DNA of 12,784 nucleotides from an uncultured Chloroflexota bacterium. GTDB taxonomy: Bacteria > Chloroflexota > Dehalococcoidia > Dehalococcoidales > RBG-16-60-22. The notes beneath the pieces were generated by a model. That model had not been told where the DNA came from. It did no database searches and saw only the letters and a program-made list of their open reading frames with translations. The translations under genes and the position numbers were made by a program. The stretch lies in contig CAIWTG010000143.1 in the NCBI GenBank assembly GCA_903915565.1, positions 1-12,784 of the forward strand, read 5' to 3'. Shown piece after piece: positions 6,040 to 12,738 of the stretch (the first letter of the stretch is position 1; every line of letters starts with the position of its first letter).

Positions 6040-6514
6040 GCTCAATGGTGCCGCTTTTACCGCCACTTTTTTTCACGAGGCGGATGTTTTCTATTTTCAT
6101 GCCGCGGTCAACGGCCTTACACATGTCATATATGGTCAGGGCAGTCACCGCAACGGCGGTCAGCGCTTCCATTTCCACGCCGGTCTTACCGGTGCTTGCT
6201 ACCGTGGCCGTTATGCCGATGGTGCTCTTGGCTTTGTCCGGAGAGAATTCAATGGAAACATGGCTGATAAGAATAGGGTGACAGAGTGGGATTAGGTCGG
6301 AGGTCTTTTTAGCCGCCGTGATGCCCGCCAACTGCGCGGTGGTGAGGACGTCGCCTTTAGCCGTGCCGCCGCTCTGGATGAGTTTGAAGGTAGCGGATTG
6401 CATTTTTACCAGTCCCCTGGCAATGGCGACGCGGTCGGTGTCCGCTTTAGCGCCGACGTTCACCATTTTGGGTCGGCCGGCAGCATCAACATGGGTCAGC
6501 TTTTTCCCAGCCAT
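6032..6514 (-). CDS. moaC: Cyclic pyranopterin monophosphate synthase MoaC
   Basis: MoaC converts the 3',8-cyclo-GTP made by MoaA into cyclic pyranopterin monophosphate, the first pterin of molybdenum cofactor synthesis. The 160 residues are full length. The family blocks are clear: KGDVLTTAQLAGI (53-65), LIPLCHP (74-80), GVEMEALTA (112-120) and TIYDMCKAVD (127-136). The active-site residues known from the E. coli enzyme (Lys51, His77, Glu112, Glu114, Asp128, Lys131) appear here as Lys53, His79, Glu114, Glu116, Asp130 and Lys133. The start codon lies 3 bases after the moaA stop, with a G-rich run at the end of moaA as ribosome site. The pair presumably feeds the Mo/W enzyme at the left end of the window. 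Confidence 0.97.
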   Translation of the reverse strand: MAGKKLTHVDAAGRPKMVNVGAKADTDRVAIARGLVKMQSATFKLIQSGGTAKGDVLTTAQLAGITAAKKTSDLIPLCHPILISHVSIEFSPDKAKSTIGITATVASTGKTGVEMEALTAVAVTALTIYDMCKAVDRGMKIENIRLVKKSGGKSGTIELE

Positions 6515-6517
6515 GAA

Positions 6518-7501
6518 CTACCCCCCCACCTGCGAGAATGGGCGGCCTTTATGTACGCCGCCCTCGGCGAGTTGATGTCCCTTGGGCTTGGCGGCAGTGG
6601 CTTTAATTATGATTTCTTTTAGCTCTTCAACCGAAGCACCGCGACGCAGTGGTTCGCGTAAATCTATTTCATCTTCACGGAGGAGGCAGAGACGCAGCTT
6701 GCCGTCGGCGGTGAGGCGCAGGCGGTTGCACTGGTAGCAAAAATGCTCGGTCACCGGAGTAATAAAACCAACCGTCCCTTTAGCGCAGGGGAAGCGGAAA
6801 TACTTGGCGGGTCCGTTGCCCTTATCCATTTTGAACGGCTCCAGCTTACCCAAAAACTCCAGCCGCTTTTTCATGTCATTCACCGAGACGAGGTCAATGG
6901 TTTTCGAGCTTTCACCGGTAACCGGCATGTACTCGATAAAGCGGACGTGCCACCCGTCTTTAATAGTTTTTTGGGCAAAATCAACCAGCTCGTCATCATT
7001 AACACCGTCCATCACTACCATATTAATTTTAACGGGGTTGAGGCCGACTTTGTTAGCGGCGGCGATGCCCTTTAATGTGTCCTCCAGTTGGCCGCAGCGC
7101 GTAATCTGCCTGAACCTCTCCGGCTTTAGAGTATCCAGGCTGACGTTGACGCGCATTAAGCCGGCTTTCTTAAGCTCGGCGGCGTTTTTAGCGAGGAGGA
7201 TGCCGTTGGTCGTTAGCGAAATATCGTTGATGGTCTTGATACCGGCAATCATCTTGATGAGGTCGGGTAAGCCCATCCTGACTAATGGTTCGCCGCCGGT
7301 CAAACGCACTCTATCAATGCCGAGTTCCGCAGCAGCTTTAACGAGGGTGAAAATTTCCTCGTAGGTTAAAATATCATTGTGGGACATTAAAGAAATGCCT
7401 TCAGGCGGCATGCAGTAAACACAGCGCAAATTGCACCTGTCCGTCACGGAAATGCGCAGGTAATTTATCGGACGCTGGAAAGAATCAGCCAGTTTGGTCA
7501 T
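6518..7501 (-). CDS. moaA: GTP 3',8-cyclase MoaA (radical SAM)
   Basis: MoaA uses S-adenosylmethionine and two [4Fe-4S] clusters to rearrange GTP to 3',8-cyclo-GTP. The 327-residue protein has the radical SAM motif C23-x3-C27-x2-C30, TGGEP (68-72) and the C-terminal cluster ligands C255-x2-C258-x13-C272 that bind GTP. It ends in Gly-Gly, the conserved tail that reaches into the active site. The ATG at 7501 has AAGG 8 bases upstream. It is the first gene of moaA-moaC. No moaB, moaD, moaE, moeA or mobA is in view, so the rest of the pathway must lie elsewhere. The upstream region contains tandem -10-like boxes and short direct repeats. Confidence 0.97.
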   Translation of the reverse strand: MTKLADSFQRPINYLRISVTDRCNLRCVYCMPPEGISLMSHNDILTYEEIFTLVKAAAELGIDRVRLTGGEPLVRMGLPDLIKMIAGIKTINDISLTTNGILLAKNAAELKKAGLMRVNVSLDTLKPERFRQITRCGQLEDTLKGIAAANKVGLNPVKINMVVMDGVNDDELVDFAQKTIKDGWHVRFIEYMPVTGESSKTIDLVSVNDMKKRLEFLGKLEPFKMDKGNGPAKYFRFPCAKGTVGFITPVTEHFCYQCNRLRLTADGKLRLCLLREDEIDLREPLRRGASVEELKEIIIKATAAKPKGHQLAEGGVHKGRPFSQVGG

Positions 7502-7521
7502 TATGTTGCCTTCTGATACGT

Positions 7522-7550
7522 ATTATACAGTAATTATACAGTATAGGTAA
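7522..7550 (-). promoter_or_regulatory. moaA promoter region with a tandem 11-base repeat containing TATAAT boxes
   Basis: TACTGTATAAT occurs twice head-to-tail on the minus strand (7533-7543, 7522-7532), so two TATAAT boxes lie one helical turn apart. The one nearer moaA has a weak -35 (TTACCT, 7545-7550) at 17 bases. A third box, TATACT, is at 7540-7545. The start of transcription would be about 15 bases before the moaA ATG, leaving a short leader. Confidence 0.5.
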
Positions 7551-7553
7551 TGT

Positions 7554-7577
7554 AGTTAACAGTGGACAGTTAACAGT
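7554..7577. repeat. Pair of 10-base direct repeats between divergent moaA and the effector-binding gene
   Basis: AGTTAACAGT occurs at 7554-7563 and 7568-7577, separated by GGAC (14-base period). Each has the palindromic core GTTAAC. The site lies between the divergent promoters and could be an operator, but similar short repeats also occur as junk in intergenic DNA. Confidence 0.4.
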
Positions 7578-7594
7578 AATAAGGGATGGCCTTC

Positions 7595-7624
7595 TTGATA
7601 TTTCGCAAAGGAAAAGCTTAGAAT
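7595..7624 (+). promoter_or_regulatory. Promoter candidate for the plus-strand gene pair
   Basis: TTGATA (7595-7600) and TAGAAT (7619-7624) are 18 bases apart, about 30 bases upstream of the ATG at 7655. Confidence 0.5.
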
Positions 7625-7654
7625 ATTGCATCATAATTGATGGAGATAAACCCC

Positions 7655-8185
7655 ATGCCCAAAAAATCACCACCCCAAATATACTTTATTCAGGTTATTG
7701 ACCGCCCGGCGCGTAAACTGATTCTTAGGCGGGGGATTAAAGCGTACCACTACTTTGAGTATTTGCAGGAAGTCGAGCCCAACACTAACGACGAGCTTAA
7801 AAAGATAAAAGGCAACCTTTACGAGCCCTGCGGCATGTGGCTGCCCAAGAGCTTAAGAAAACCTGGTACGTCCGAGTTTGTCATGGGTGTGGAAATGCCG
7901 GCCAGCTATAAAGGAAAAGCGCCGAAGGGCTTTGAAATCATCAATCTCAAGCCGTGCCAGATGATGGTCTTTCAAGGTCCGCCCTTTGAAGATATTAGAG
8001 AAAGCCCCAAAGCTATCATGAAACTCTGGGCGATGCTGGAAACCTTTAAGCCTGAAACTTACGGCTTTGCCTTTGCTGATGAAGACGGTCCTCGTCTACA
8101 ACTTGAACCGCAACTGGGACGTGGTCATATCGAACTTTTACCGGTCAGAAAAATAAAAAACGACTTAAGGAGGCGGGGTCGATGA
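7655..8185 (+). CDS. GyrI-like / AraC effector-binding-type domain protein, stand-alone
   Basis: This 176-residue protein looks like the small-molecule-binding (GyrI-like, SOUL-fold) domain found at the C-terminus of AraC and MerR regulators, here without a DNA-binding part. The supporting stretches are the RPARKLILRRG opening (18-27), GVEMPASY (78-85), LKPCQMMVFQGPPFE (98-112), the Trp125-containing helix and the C-terminal YGFAFADEDGPRLQLEP (136-152) with GRGHIELLPV (155-164). Proteins of this kind usually bind hydrophobic or drug-like ligands; none has been identified here. I chose the ATG at 7655, with GGAG 9 bases upstream. An in-frame TTG at 7637 and ATG at 7640 lie upstream but have no ribosome site. 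Its TGA overlaps the next start codon (ATGA), so the two genes are co-translated. Confidence 0.82.
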   Translation: MPKKSPPQIYFIQVIDRPARKLILRRGIKAYHYFEYLQEVEPNTNDELKKIKGNLYEPCGMWLPKSLRKPGTSEFVMGVEMPASYKGKAPKGFEIINLKPCQMMVFQGPPFEDIRESPKAIMKLWAMLETFKPETYGFAFADEDGPRLQLEPQLGRGHIELLPVRKIKNDLRRRGR

Positions 8186-8622
8186 ACTCCCAGCCAAAGT
8201 ACTGCGCCGTCGATTTGTGGGACGCCAGCCAGGCCTGGGTTAGGGCGCCCTTTGATATCACACCTATTCTATCGGATTTCCAGCAGGGCTTATATCACGA
8301 AATGACGCTACGCGGTATAACGCCGGTGCAGCGGACGCCTGATGCCGCGCTAATTGTCTATGGACGATATCTGCGTATCGATCAAGGTAACCAGCTTGAG
8401 CGTGTCGTAGCCACTTTTCTTGCCGGCGAAGCTATCGTCGAGGTAGACGGCGGTTTGTGGGTTGCTGATAAAGGAACGTGGGGGCTGCATGCGGTTTCCA
8501 GGCGGGGTTGGGGTCTTTATGGTGGTGAAGCCTGGGATTTACTCAAGTGGTGCGCCGGCAAGTGCGCCGAAAGTATTGCGCAGCAGGTGCTATTGAGTCT
8601 GCAGCAAGCCCGGGTGATGTAA
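8182..8622 (+). CDS. Hypothetical protein, DUF4410-like
   Basis: The 146-residue product is soluble-looking, with no signal peptide or membrane segment. Residues 55-140 recall DUF4410 proteins: an ALIVYGRYLRIDQGN strand pair (56-70), a Gly/Ala-rich turn with alternating valines (FLAGEAIVEVDGGLW, 79-93), a Gly-rich hairpin (GWGLYGG) and a final AESIAQQVLLSL helix. Known DUF4410 proteins are often exported lipoproteins; this one is not. The assignment is from general resemblance and needs a profile search. It starts within the stop codon of the effector-binding gene, with AAGGAGG 9 bases upstream, and ends 32 bases before the convergent esterase gene. I saw no terminator in that gap. The tight pairing suggests a shared job. 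Confidence 0.75.
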   Translation: MNSQPKYCAVDLWDASQAWVRAPFDITPILSDFQQGLYHEMTLRGITPVQRTPDAALIVYGRYLRIDQGNQLERVVATFLAGEAIVEVDGGLWVADKGTWGLHAVSRRGWGLYGGEAWDLLKWCAGKCAESIAQQVLLSLQQARVM

Positions 8623-8654
8623 GTCTGCCCAAGTAAAAAAAGTCTATATATTAT

Positions 8655-10061
8655 TCAAACAGTCGGATGCTCCAACCTGGAAAAACCGTCGCGCATTTCC
8701 GGCTTTGCATTAATATACATATAACTATCAGTCGTTCGTTTATATTCCGTCCATTCCGGCCAACCTTTATATTGCGGCTTCCCGGTCCTGGCAAAGCTTG
8801 TCCAGTAGCCCATCATCGCCTCGGAGACTTTTCTATCGGTAGCGTCCAGAGCTGGAATTCCTGACTTAACGCCGGACATTTTGGCTATCATGCCGATGGC
8901 TTGCCACCAGCCGGAGGAATTATCCCAGTCGCCGAAAACGTAGGTAAGCTCAGACGAGTGGGCAGAGCCGAATCCTTCTCGCCGCCAGTTAGCCGGCACC
9001 TGGTCGAAGATGCAGGCGTACCCCTTACACCCATTTTTATTCACGGCTTCCATCATATTGATGTAATCGGGGATGATGAAGGGGATTAATAGAGGAGGGA
9101 CATTGGTCACCTCACCCAGCGTCGCCATCACGATGAGCGGGACGGCATTGATATTCCCTGATTGAAATAAATTCTCGGGGCTGTCTTTTAATAACCACCC
9201 GTCGATGGCGGCATCCCAGGGCGGGAGCATTTCGCCGGCGGTGCGTTTACGCGGAATGTGCATTGTCTGGCTGGCATCCCTGATTTTCTCCCAGGGCACG
9301 CGGCGGGTTTCTGCCGCTGTTTTTACTCCCAGTTTTTCAAAAAGAGTTTTACCGTAATCTTCCATCTTGGCTAATGGTTGTCCGGGAGCAATCGCCGAGG
9401 CCGTGCCGCTCTGGCAAATCGCCCGGTGAAATAGCCCTTTAGCCAGCGGCGAAGTCATCATGATGGACACCTTAGCGCCTCCCCCCGATTCCCCAAATAT
9501 TGTAACGTTATCGGGGTTGCCGCCAAACTCGGCAATGTTTTTCTGAACCCATTTCAAGGCCGCGATAAGGTCGAGGAATAAATAGTTGCCGGAGACACCG
9601 TTGGGTGATTCTTTGGAAAGAATGGGATGAGCTACCAGGCCGAGCGGCCCCAGCCGGTTCGTTATTGTCACCACCACCACGCCGCATGACGGCAGGCGGT
9701 GCTGGTTCCATATCTTGTCGTTACCGCCTCCCATATAATATCCCCCGCCGTGCATCCAGACCATGACCGGTAGTTTTTCATTAGGTTTTTTCGCCGGGGT
9801 GACCACATTTAAATAAAGGCAGTCTTCGCTCATCGGCTGTGACGAGGGAAAACCGGGCATCGCGTTCTGCGGCGATATTGCGCTGAACTGCGTGCACTCT
9901 CTAATGCCTTCCCAGGCAGCGACGGGCTGCGGCGGCTGCCAACGTAGTTCTCCTACCGGAGGTGCTGCGTAGGGAATGCCTCGGAAGATAGATACCGGGT
10001 TACCTGGTTCCCCGATGATAGTGCCGGATATATAGCCTTTGTCCGTTTTTACCACCTGCAT
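8655..10061 (-). CDS. Type-B carboxylesterase (para-nitrobenzyl esterase family)
   Basis: The alpha/beta hydrolase has 468 residues, slightly shorter than the typical 490-550. It shows FRGIPYAAPPVGELRW (26-41), EDCLYLNV (79-86), the oxyanion motif HGGG (104-107) and the nucleophile elbow GESGGG with Ser192. The family usually has GESAGG. The acid is likely Glu317 (LGEVT) and the base His368 in the GSAHSSELTYVFG block. These form the Ser-Glu-His triad of the cholinesterase-like family, which cleaves carboxylic esters of broad range. There is no signal peptide, so it should be cytoplasmic. AGGGG lies 6 bases before the ATG at 10061. It follows rdgB with a 40-base gap and may be the last gene of the plsY-cobO-rdgB transcript. 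The physiological substrate is not apparent. Confidence 0.94.
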   Translation of the reverse strand: MQVVKTDKGYISGTIIGEPGNPVSIFRGIPYAAPPVGELRWQPPQPVAAWEGIRECTQFSAISPQNAMPGFPSSQPMSEDCLYLNVVTPAKKPNEKLPVMVWMHGGGYYMGGGNDKIWNQHRLPSCGVVVVTITNRLGPLGLVAHPILSKESPNGVSGNYLFLDLIAALKWVQKNIAEFGGNPDNVTIFGESGGGAKVSIMMTSPLAKGLFHRAICQSGTASAIAPGQPLAKMEDYGKTLFEKLGVKTAAETRRVPWEKIRDASQTMHIPRKRTAGEMLPPWDAAIDGWLLKDSPENLFQSGNINAVPLIVMATLGEVTNVPPLLIPFIIPDYINMMEAVNKNGCKGYACIFDQVPANWRREGFGSAHSSELTYVFGDWDNSSGWWQAIGMIAKMSGVKSGIPALDATDRKVSEAMMGYWTSFARTGKPQYKGWPEWTEYKRTTDSYMYINAKPEMRDGFSRLEHPTV

Positions 10062-10101
10062 AGAATGCCCCTTTCTACACGTCGTATTTCAATTTATGCG
10101 T

Positions 10102-10692
10102 TCACCATTCAACCAAAAGCGCGCGAGCTTTCTCTGCCGCCCGCGCCCGGTGACTTATCTTATTCTTCTGCGTCAAGGTCAGTTCCGCCATCGTTTTCTC
10201 CAGCTCCGGGATAAGAAAAATGGGGTCGTAGCCAAAGCCGTTAGCGCCCCTTGGTTTGTCAATGATAACCCCATGGCATTTGCCGGAGCAAATCTCAACC
10301 CGCCCCGCCGGTTCGGCGATTGCGATGACGCAGCGGAACTGCGCATTGCGGTTTTTGTCCGGGGCGGCTTTGAGTTTATTGAGGAGGAATTCATTTCTTT
10401 TAGCGTCGTCGGCATTCTTACCCGCGAAGCGGTGCGATAACGTCCCCGGCGCCCCGCCCAACGCCTCGACCTCCAGGCCGGAATCGTCAGCCAGCGTGAG
10501 CAGATTGCTCAACGACGCCATCGTCATCGCTTTTTGCATAGCGTTTTCCTCAAAGGTGGTGCCCGTCTCCGCAATGTCCGTCGTAATGCCGCACTCTAAA
10601 GGAGTAACGATTTCAAAAGGGATGCCGCGCAGTAAACGGCGGTACTCACGCAGTTTGCCCTTATTGTTAGTTGCCAGCAGGAGTTTTTTCAT
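10102..10692 (-). CDS. rdgB: XTP/dITP diphosphatase (RdgB/HAM1 family)
   Basis: RdgB hydrolyses deaminated purine triphosphates (dITP, XTP) to the monophosphate and pyrophosphate, keeping them out of nucleic acids. The 196-residue protein is full length. It shows ATNNKGKLREYRRLL (7-21), TFEENA (46-51), LADDSGLEVEALGGAPG (67-83, with Asp70 as the expected general base), NGFGYDPIF (151-159) and a C-terminal KNKISHRARA (176-185). Family members usually have YSARYAG after APG; here it reads LSHRFAG, a mild departure. The ATG at 10692 lies 9 bases after the cobO stop, with only a weak GGA as ribosome site, consistent with coupling to cobO. Confidence 0.96.
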   Translation of the reverse strand: MKKLLLATNNKGKLREYRRLLRGIPFEIVTPLECGITTDIAETGTTFEENAMQKAMTMASLSNLLTLADDSGLEVEALGGAPGTLSHRFAGKNADDAKRNEFLLNKLKAAPDKNRNAQFRCVIAIAEPAGRVEICSGKCHGVIIDKPRGANGFGYDPIFLIPELEKTMAELTLTQKNKISHRARAAEKARALLVEW

Positions 10693-10701
10693 CGTTTTCC
10701 G

Positions 10702-11238
10702 TTAAAATTCTATGCCTTTTCTGGCTTCGATGCCCTTATCAAAGGGGTGTTTGATTTTTTTCATCTCGGTCACCAGGTCAGCCGCCGCGATGAGTTCGTT
10801 ATTTGCATTCCGGCCGGTGAGGATTAACTCGACGTGCTTCGGTTTGTCTTTAATGAGTTGTAAAACGTCCTCCGGCTTAATGAGCCCGAAGAAACAAGCG
10901 CAATTGATTTCGTCCAGCACCACCAGGTCGTATTCCCCACCCGTGATGTTGGCTCTGGCGGCGGCAAGAGCGGCTTTAGCCTGGGCGGCTTCCTTGGGAT
11001 TGGGTTTGCCATTTTCCGGGATGAATTGACGCAGACCGAATGCTTGGACTTTAACGTTTGGGAGGGTGCGCAGGGTTTTATATTCCCCCTGCGAGAAGTG
11101 CCCTTTGATAAAGAAAATGACGGAAATTTTTAGTCCGTGCCCCGCTGCCCGCAATACCGTTCCCAATGCGGCGGTTGTTTTGCCCTTGCCATTGCCGGTG
11201 AAAATCTGGACGAGCCCCCGGGCGATTTTCTTAGTCAA
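10702..11238 (-). CDS. cobO: Cob(I)yrinic acid a,c-diamide adenosyltransferase (CobO/BtuR type)
   Basis: This 178-residue P-loop enzyme adds the adenosyl group to reduced corrinoids, giving coenzyme B12-type cofactors. It has the P-loop GNGKGKTT (15-22), the Walker-B-like VVLDEIN, LILTGR and the C-terminal GIEARKGIEF that is diagnostic of the BtuR/CobO family. The start is a TTG at 11238: AAAGGAG lies 5 bases upstream, a stop codon is seven codons upstream in the same frame, and no ATG or GTG intervenes. It sits 33 bases after plsY and 9 bases before rdgB. No other corrinoid gene is in view, so it may serve salvage as well as synthesis. Confidence 0.95.
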   Translation of the reverse strand: MTKKIARGLVQIFTGNGKGKTTAALGTVLRAAGHGLKISVIFFIKGHFSQGEYKTLRTLPNVKVQAFGLRQFIPENGKPNPKEAAQAKAALAAARANITGGEYDLVVLDEINCACFFGLIKPEDVLQLIKDKPKHVELILTGRNANNELIAAADLVTEMKKIKHPFDKGIEARKGIEF

Positions 11239-11271
11239 GGATGCTCCTTTGTGTTATCCAATGGTAGGGGC

Positions 11272-11844
11272 TTAGGCTTGTTTGAGTGCTTTGGCTTTGG
11301 GCCGCGTGCGGAAGAAGGTGGTGATGCCCACCAGCGCCGGCAGCGCCACGCCGTAGCCGATGAGGACTGGTTCAACTTTAAACGCCCAGTCGATGAGCGG
11401 TAAAAAGATGAAGAGAAAAGCCATCGCCGGCGTGACATTGCGTCTCCAGATGAGTATTGCCAGTGTCGGCAAGGTCAGCACCAGCATCGGGAAGGTGACC
11501 AGCACGAATAAGATGCCAATTGTTGTGCTGACGCCCCGGCCCCCGCGAAAGCGGAGGAAGATTGGCCAGTTATGCCCGATAACTGCTGCCAGACCGGCTA
11601 TAAGGACTATCGGCTGCGACATGCTGGCGGCTTGAGCGATAAGAATCACCACCGAGCCTTTAACCGCATCGATAACCCCCGTAACTACACCGACTTTGGA
11701 ACCTAATTCGCGGAAAGCGTTGGCCGCGCCGGCGTTTTTATCCCCCAGGCGGCGGATATCCCGCCCGGTTTTAACGCGCCCGAGGATGTACGACGTCGGC
11801 AGTGAGCCGAGTATGTAGCTTATGAGTATTATTAAGTAGGGCAT
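11272..11844 (-). CDS. plsY: Glycerol-3-phosphate acyltransferase PlsY
   Basis: PlsY transfers the acyl group of acyl-phosphate to glycerol-3-phosphate, the first membrane step of phospholipid synthesis. This 190-residue integral membrane protein has the three family motifs: GSLPTSYILGR (13-23), GDKNAGAANAFRELG (34-48) and GHNWPIFLRFRGGRGV (90-105). The glycine/arginine-rich third motif and the spacing of the hydrophobic helices agree with the family. The ATG at 11844 has no ribosome site; an A/T-rich stretch with TATAAT lies about 10 bases upstream, so a leaderless start or read-through from the tRNA gene 23 bases upstream are both possible. It heads the run plsY-cobO-rdgB. Confidence 0.96.
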   Translation of the reverse strand: MPYLIILISYILGSLPTSYILGRVKTGRDIRRLGDKNAGAANAFRELGSKVGVVTGVIDAVKGSVVILIAQAASMSQPIVLIAGLAAVIGHNWPIFLRFRGGRGVSTTIGILFVLVTFPMLVLTLPTLAILIWRRNVTPAMAFLFIFLPLIDWAFKVEPVLIGYGVALPALVGITTFFRTRPKAKALKQA

Positions 11845-11867
11845 ACACTTATATTATATATCATATT

Positions 11868-11951
<84 letters not shown>

Positions 11952-11963
11952 GCATACCATGTA

Positions 11964-11993
11964 ATTTTAGGTGGGTGGCGGGTGGAGTGTCAA
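11964..11993 (-). promoter_or_regulatory. Promoter for tRNA-Leu
   Basis: On the minus strand a perfect -35 TTGACA (11988-11993) and TAAAAT (11964-11969) are 18 bases apart. Transcription would begin a few bases before the mature 5' end at 11951. It might continue into plsY. Confidence 0.7.
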
Positions 11994-12008
11994 GACGGGG
12001 GTCAATAT

Positions 12009-12053
12009 AAAAACCAGACACGGCAACCTGGATTTAATGTAGGCCGCCGTGCC
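12009..12053 (-). terminator. Intrinsic terminator after the DUF4234 gene
   Basis: On the minus strand a stem of about 13 pairs (core CACGGCGGCCT with AGGTTGCCGTG, including G-U pairs) encloses an 11-base loop and is followed by TGG and TTTTT. It starts 18 bases after the stop codon at 12072 and separates this gene from the tRNA promoter. Confidence 0.8.
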
Positions 12054-12071
12054 ATTTTTCAACCTGTTCTA

Positions 12072-12524
12072 TTATTTGAACGATTTAGGCGGAGGTGGTA
12101 TCGTTGGAGGTCCGGGGGAAGCGCCTGGCGGAGGTGGAGGAGCGTTATATGTCGGCGGTTGAGCGCCGGAAGTCGGAGGAGCGCTGTAAGTTTGCGGAGG
12201 CGCTTGACGCGGCTGGGCCGGTGTGCCGGATAGCTTATTTAGGTTATCTTGAATAATTGCCATACCGATTACGCTAAGAAATGCCAGCATGAGGAAAGCC
12301 ATTATCCCCTCAACCCTTTTGCCGGTGACAAACTCTAAACCTTCACAGAATTTCCAAATCCAATAAATGTTTAGACCCGGTATGAAAATGAAAAAGGCCG
12401 TAGGTATTTTGGCGCCGTAAGCGTTCAGTTGGTCTTTAGTATTGATGTACCAGATCAGGGCATATATCCCAAAAGTGACTATTGAAAGAATAACGAGCAT
12501 AAATGGGTCGATACGTTTAAACAT
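12072..12524 (-). CDS. DUF4234-type membrane protein with a proline-rich tail
   Basis: This 150-residue protein has three hydrophobic segments (near residues 8-27, 43-58, 73-93). Its sequence SIVTFGIYALIWYINTKDQ (14-32) and IPGLNIYWIWKFCEGLE (48-64) match the pattern of DUF4234 proteins, whose role is unknown. Residues 101-150 form a low-complexity tail with 20 prolines in 50 residues and an imperfect repeat (TYSAPP, TYNAPP), ending in basic SFK. The tail probably lies on one side of the membrane as a flexible or protein-binding segment. I chose the ATG at 12524, with GGAGG 5 bases upstream. A GTG at 12530 overlaps that site. A strong promoter lies 100 bases upstream and a terminator immediately downstream, so the gene is monocistronic. 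Confidence 0.88.
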   Translation of the reverse strand: MFKRIDPFMLVILSIVTFGIYALIWYINTKDQLNAYGAKIPTAFFIFIPGLNIYWIWKFCEGLEFVTGKRVEGIMAFLMLAFLSVIGMAIIQDNLNKLSGTPAQPRQAPPQTYSAPPTSGAQPPTYNAPPPPPGASPGPPTIPPPPKSFK

Positions 12525-12626
12525 TAGCACCTCCTTTATTTTTTAACCTTGTTGCGGTGTTTTGTCTGCTTGCCTTATGTGTGCCTCCTAACACGGGAGA
12601 AATATAATTTCTGCAAAGATAGCACT

Positions 12627-12655
12627 ATTGTAGAGATTTGATTTCAGCCTGTCAA
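12627..12655 (-). promoter_or_regulatory. Strong promoter for the DUF4234 gene
   Basis: On the minus strand TTGACA (12650-12655) and TACAAT (12627-12632) are exactly 17 bases apart. The predicted leader is about 96 bases and contains a small dyad, AGAAAT-TAT-ATTTCT, and an unused AGGAGG. I saw no recognised riboswitch in it. Confidence 0.75.
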
Positions 12656-12703
12656 GGTGGATAGGGGAAAAGGGGGTTATTTAAGGAAATAATTAGTCGG
12701 CTA

Positions 12704-12732
12704 TTGACAAAATCTATTTTTCGTATTATTAT
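12704..12732 (+). promoter_or_regulatory. Strong promoter reading off the right edge
   Basis: TTGACA (12704-12709) and TATTAT (12727-12732) are exactly 17 bases apart on the plus strand. It diverges from the DUF4234 promoter, with about 48 bases between the two -35 boxes. The transcript would start near 12739. Confidence 0.72.
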
Positions 12733-12738
12733 GCGCAA

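Noticed and set aside
6804..7364. 186-codon open frame on the plus strand
   Set aside because: Antisense to moaA, which has all its catalytic motifs.
7502..7654. Moco riboswitch or ModE site upstream of moaA
   Set aside because: The space before moaA is short and A/T-rich, without the long structured leader of the riboswitch, and I do not see the ModE palindrome.
10256..10705. 149-codon plus-strand open frame
   Set aside because: Antisense to rdgB; no family resemblance and no ribosome site.
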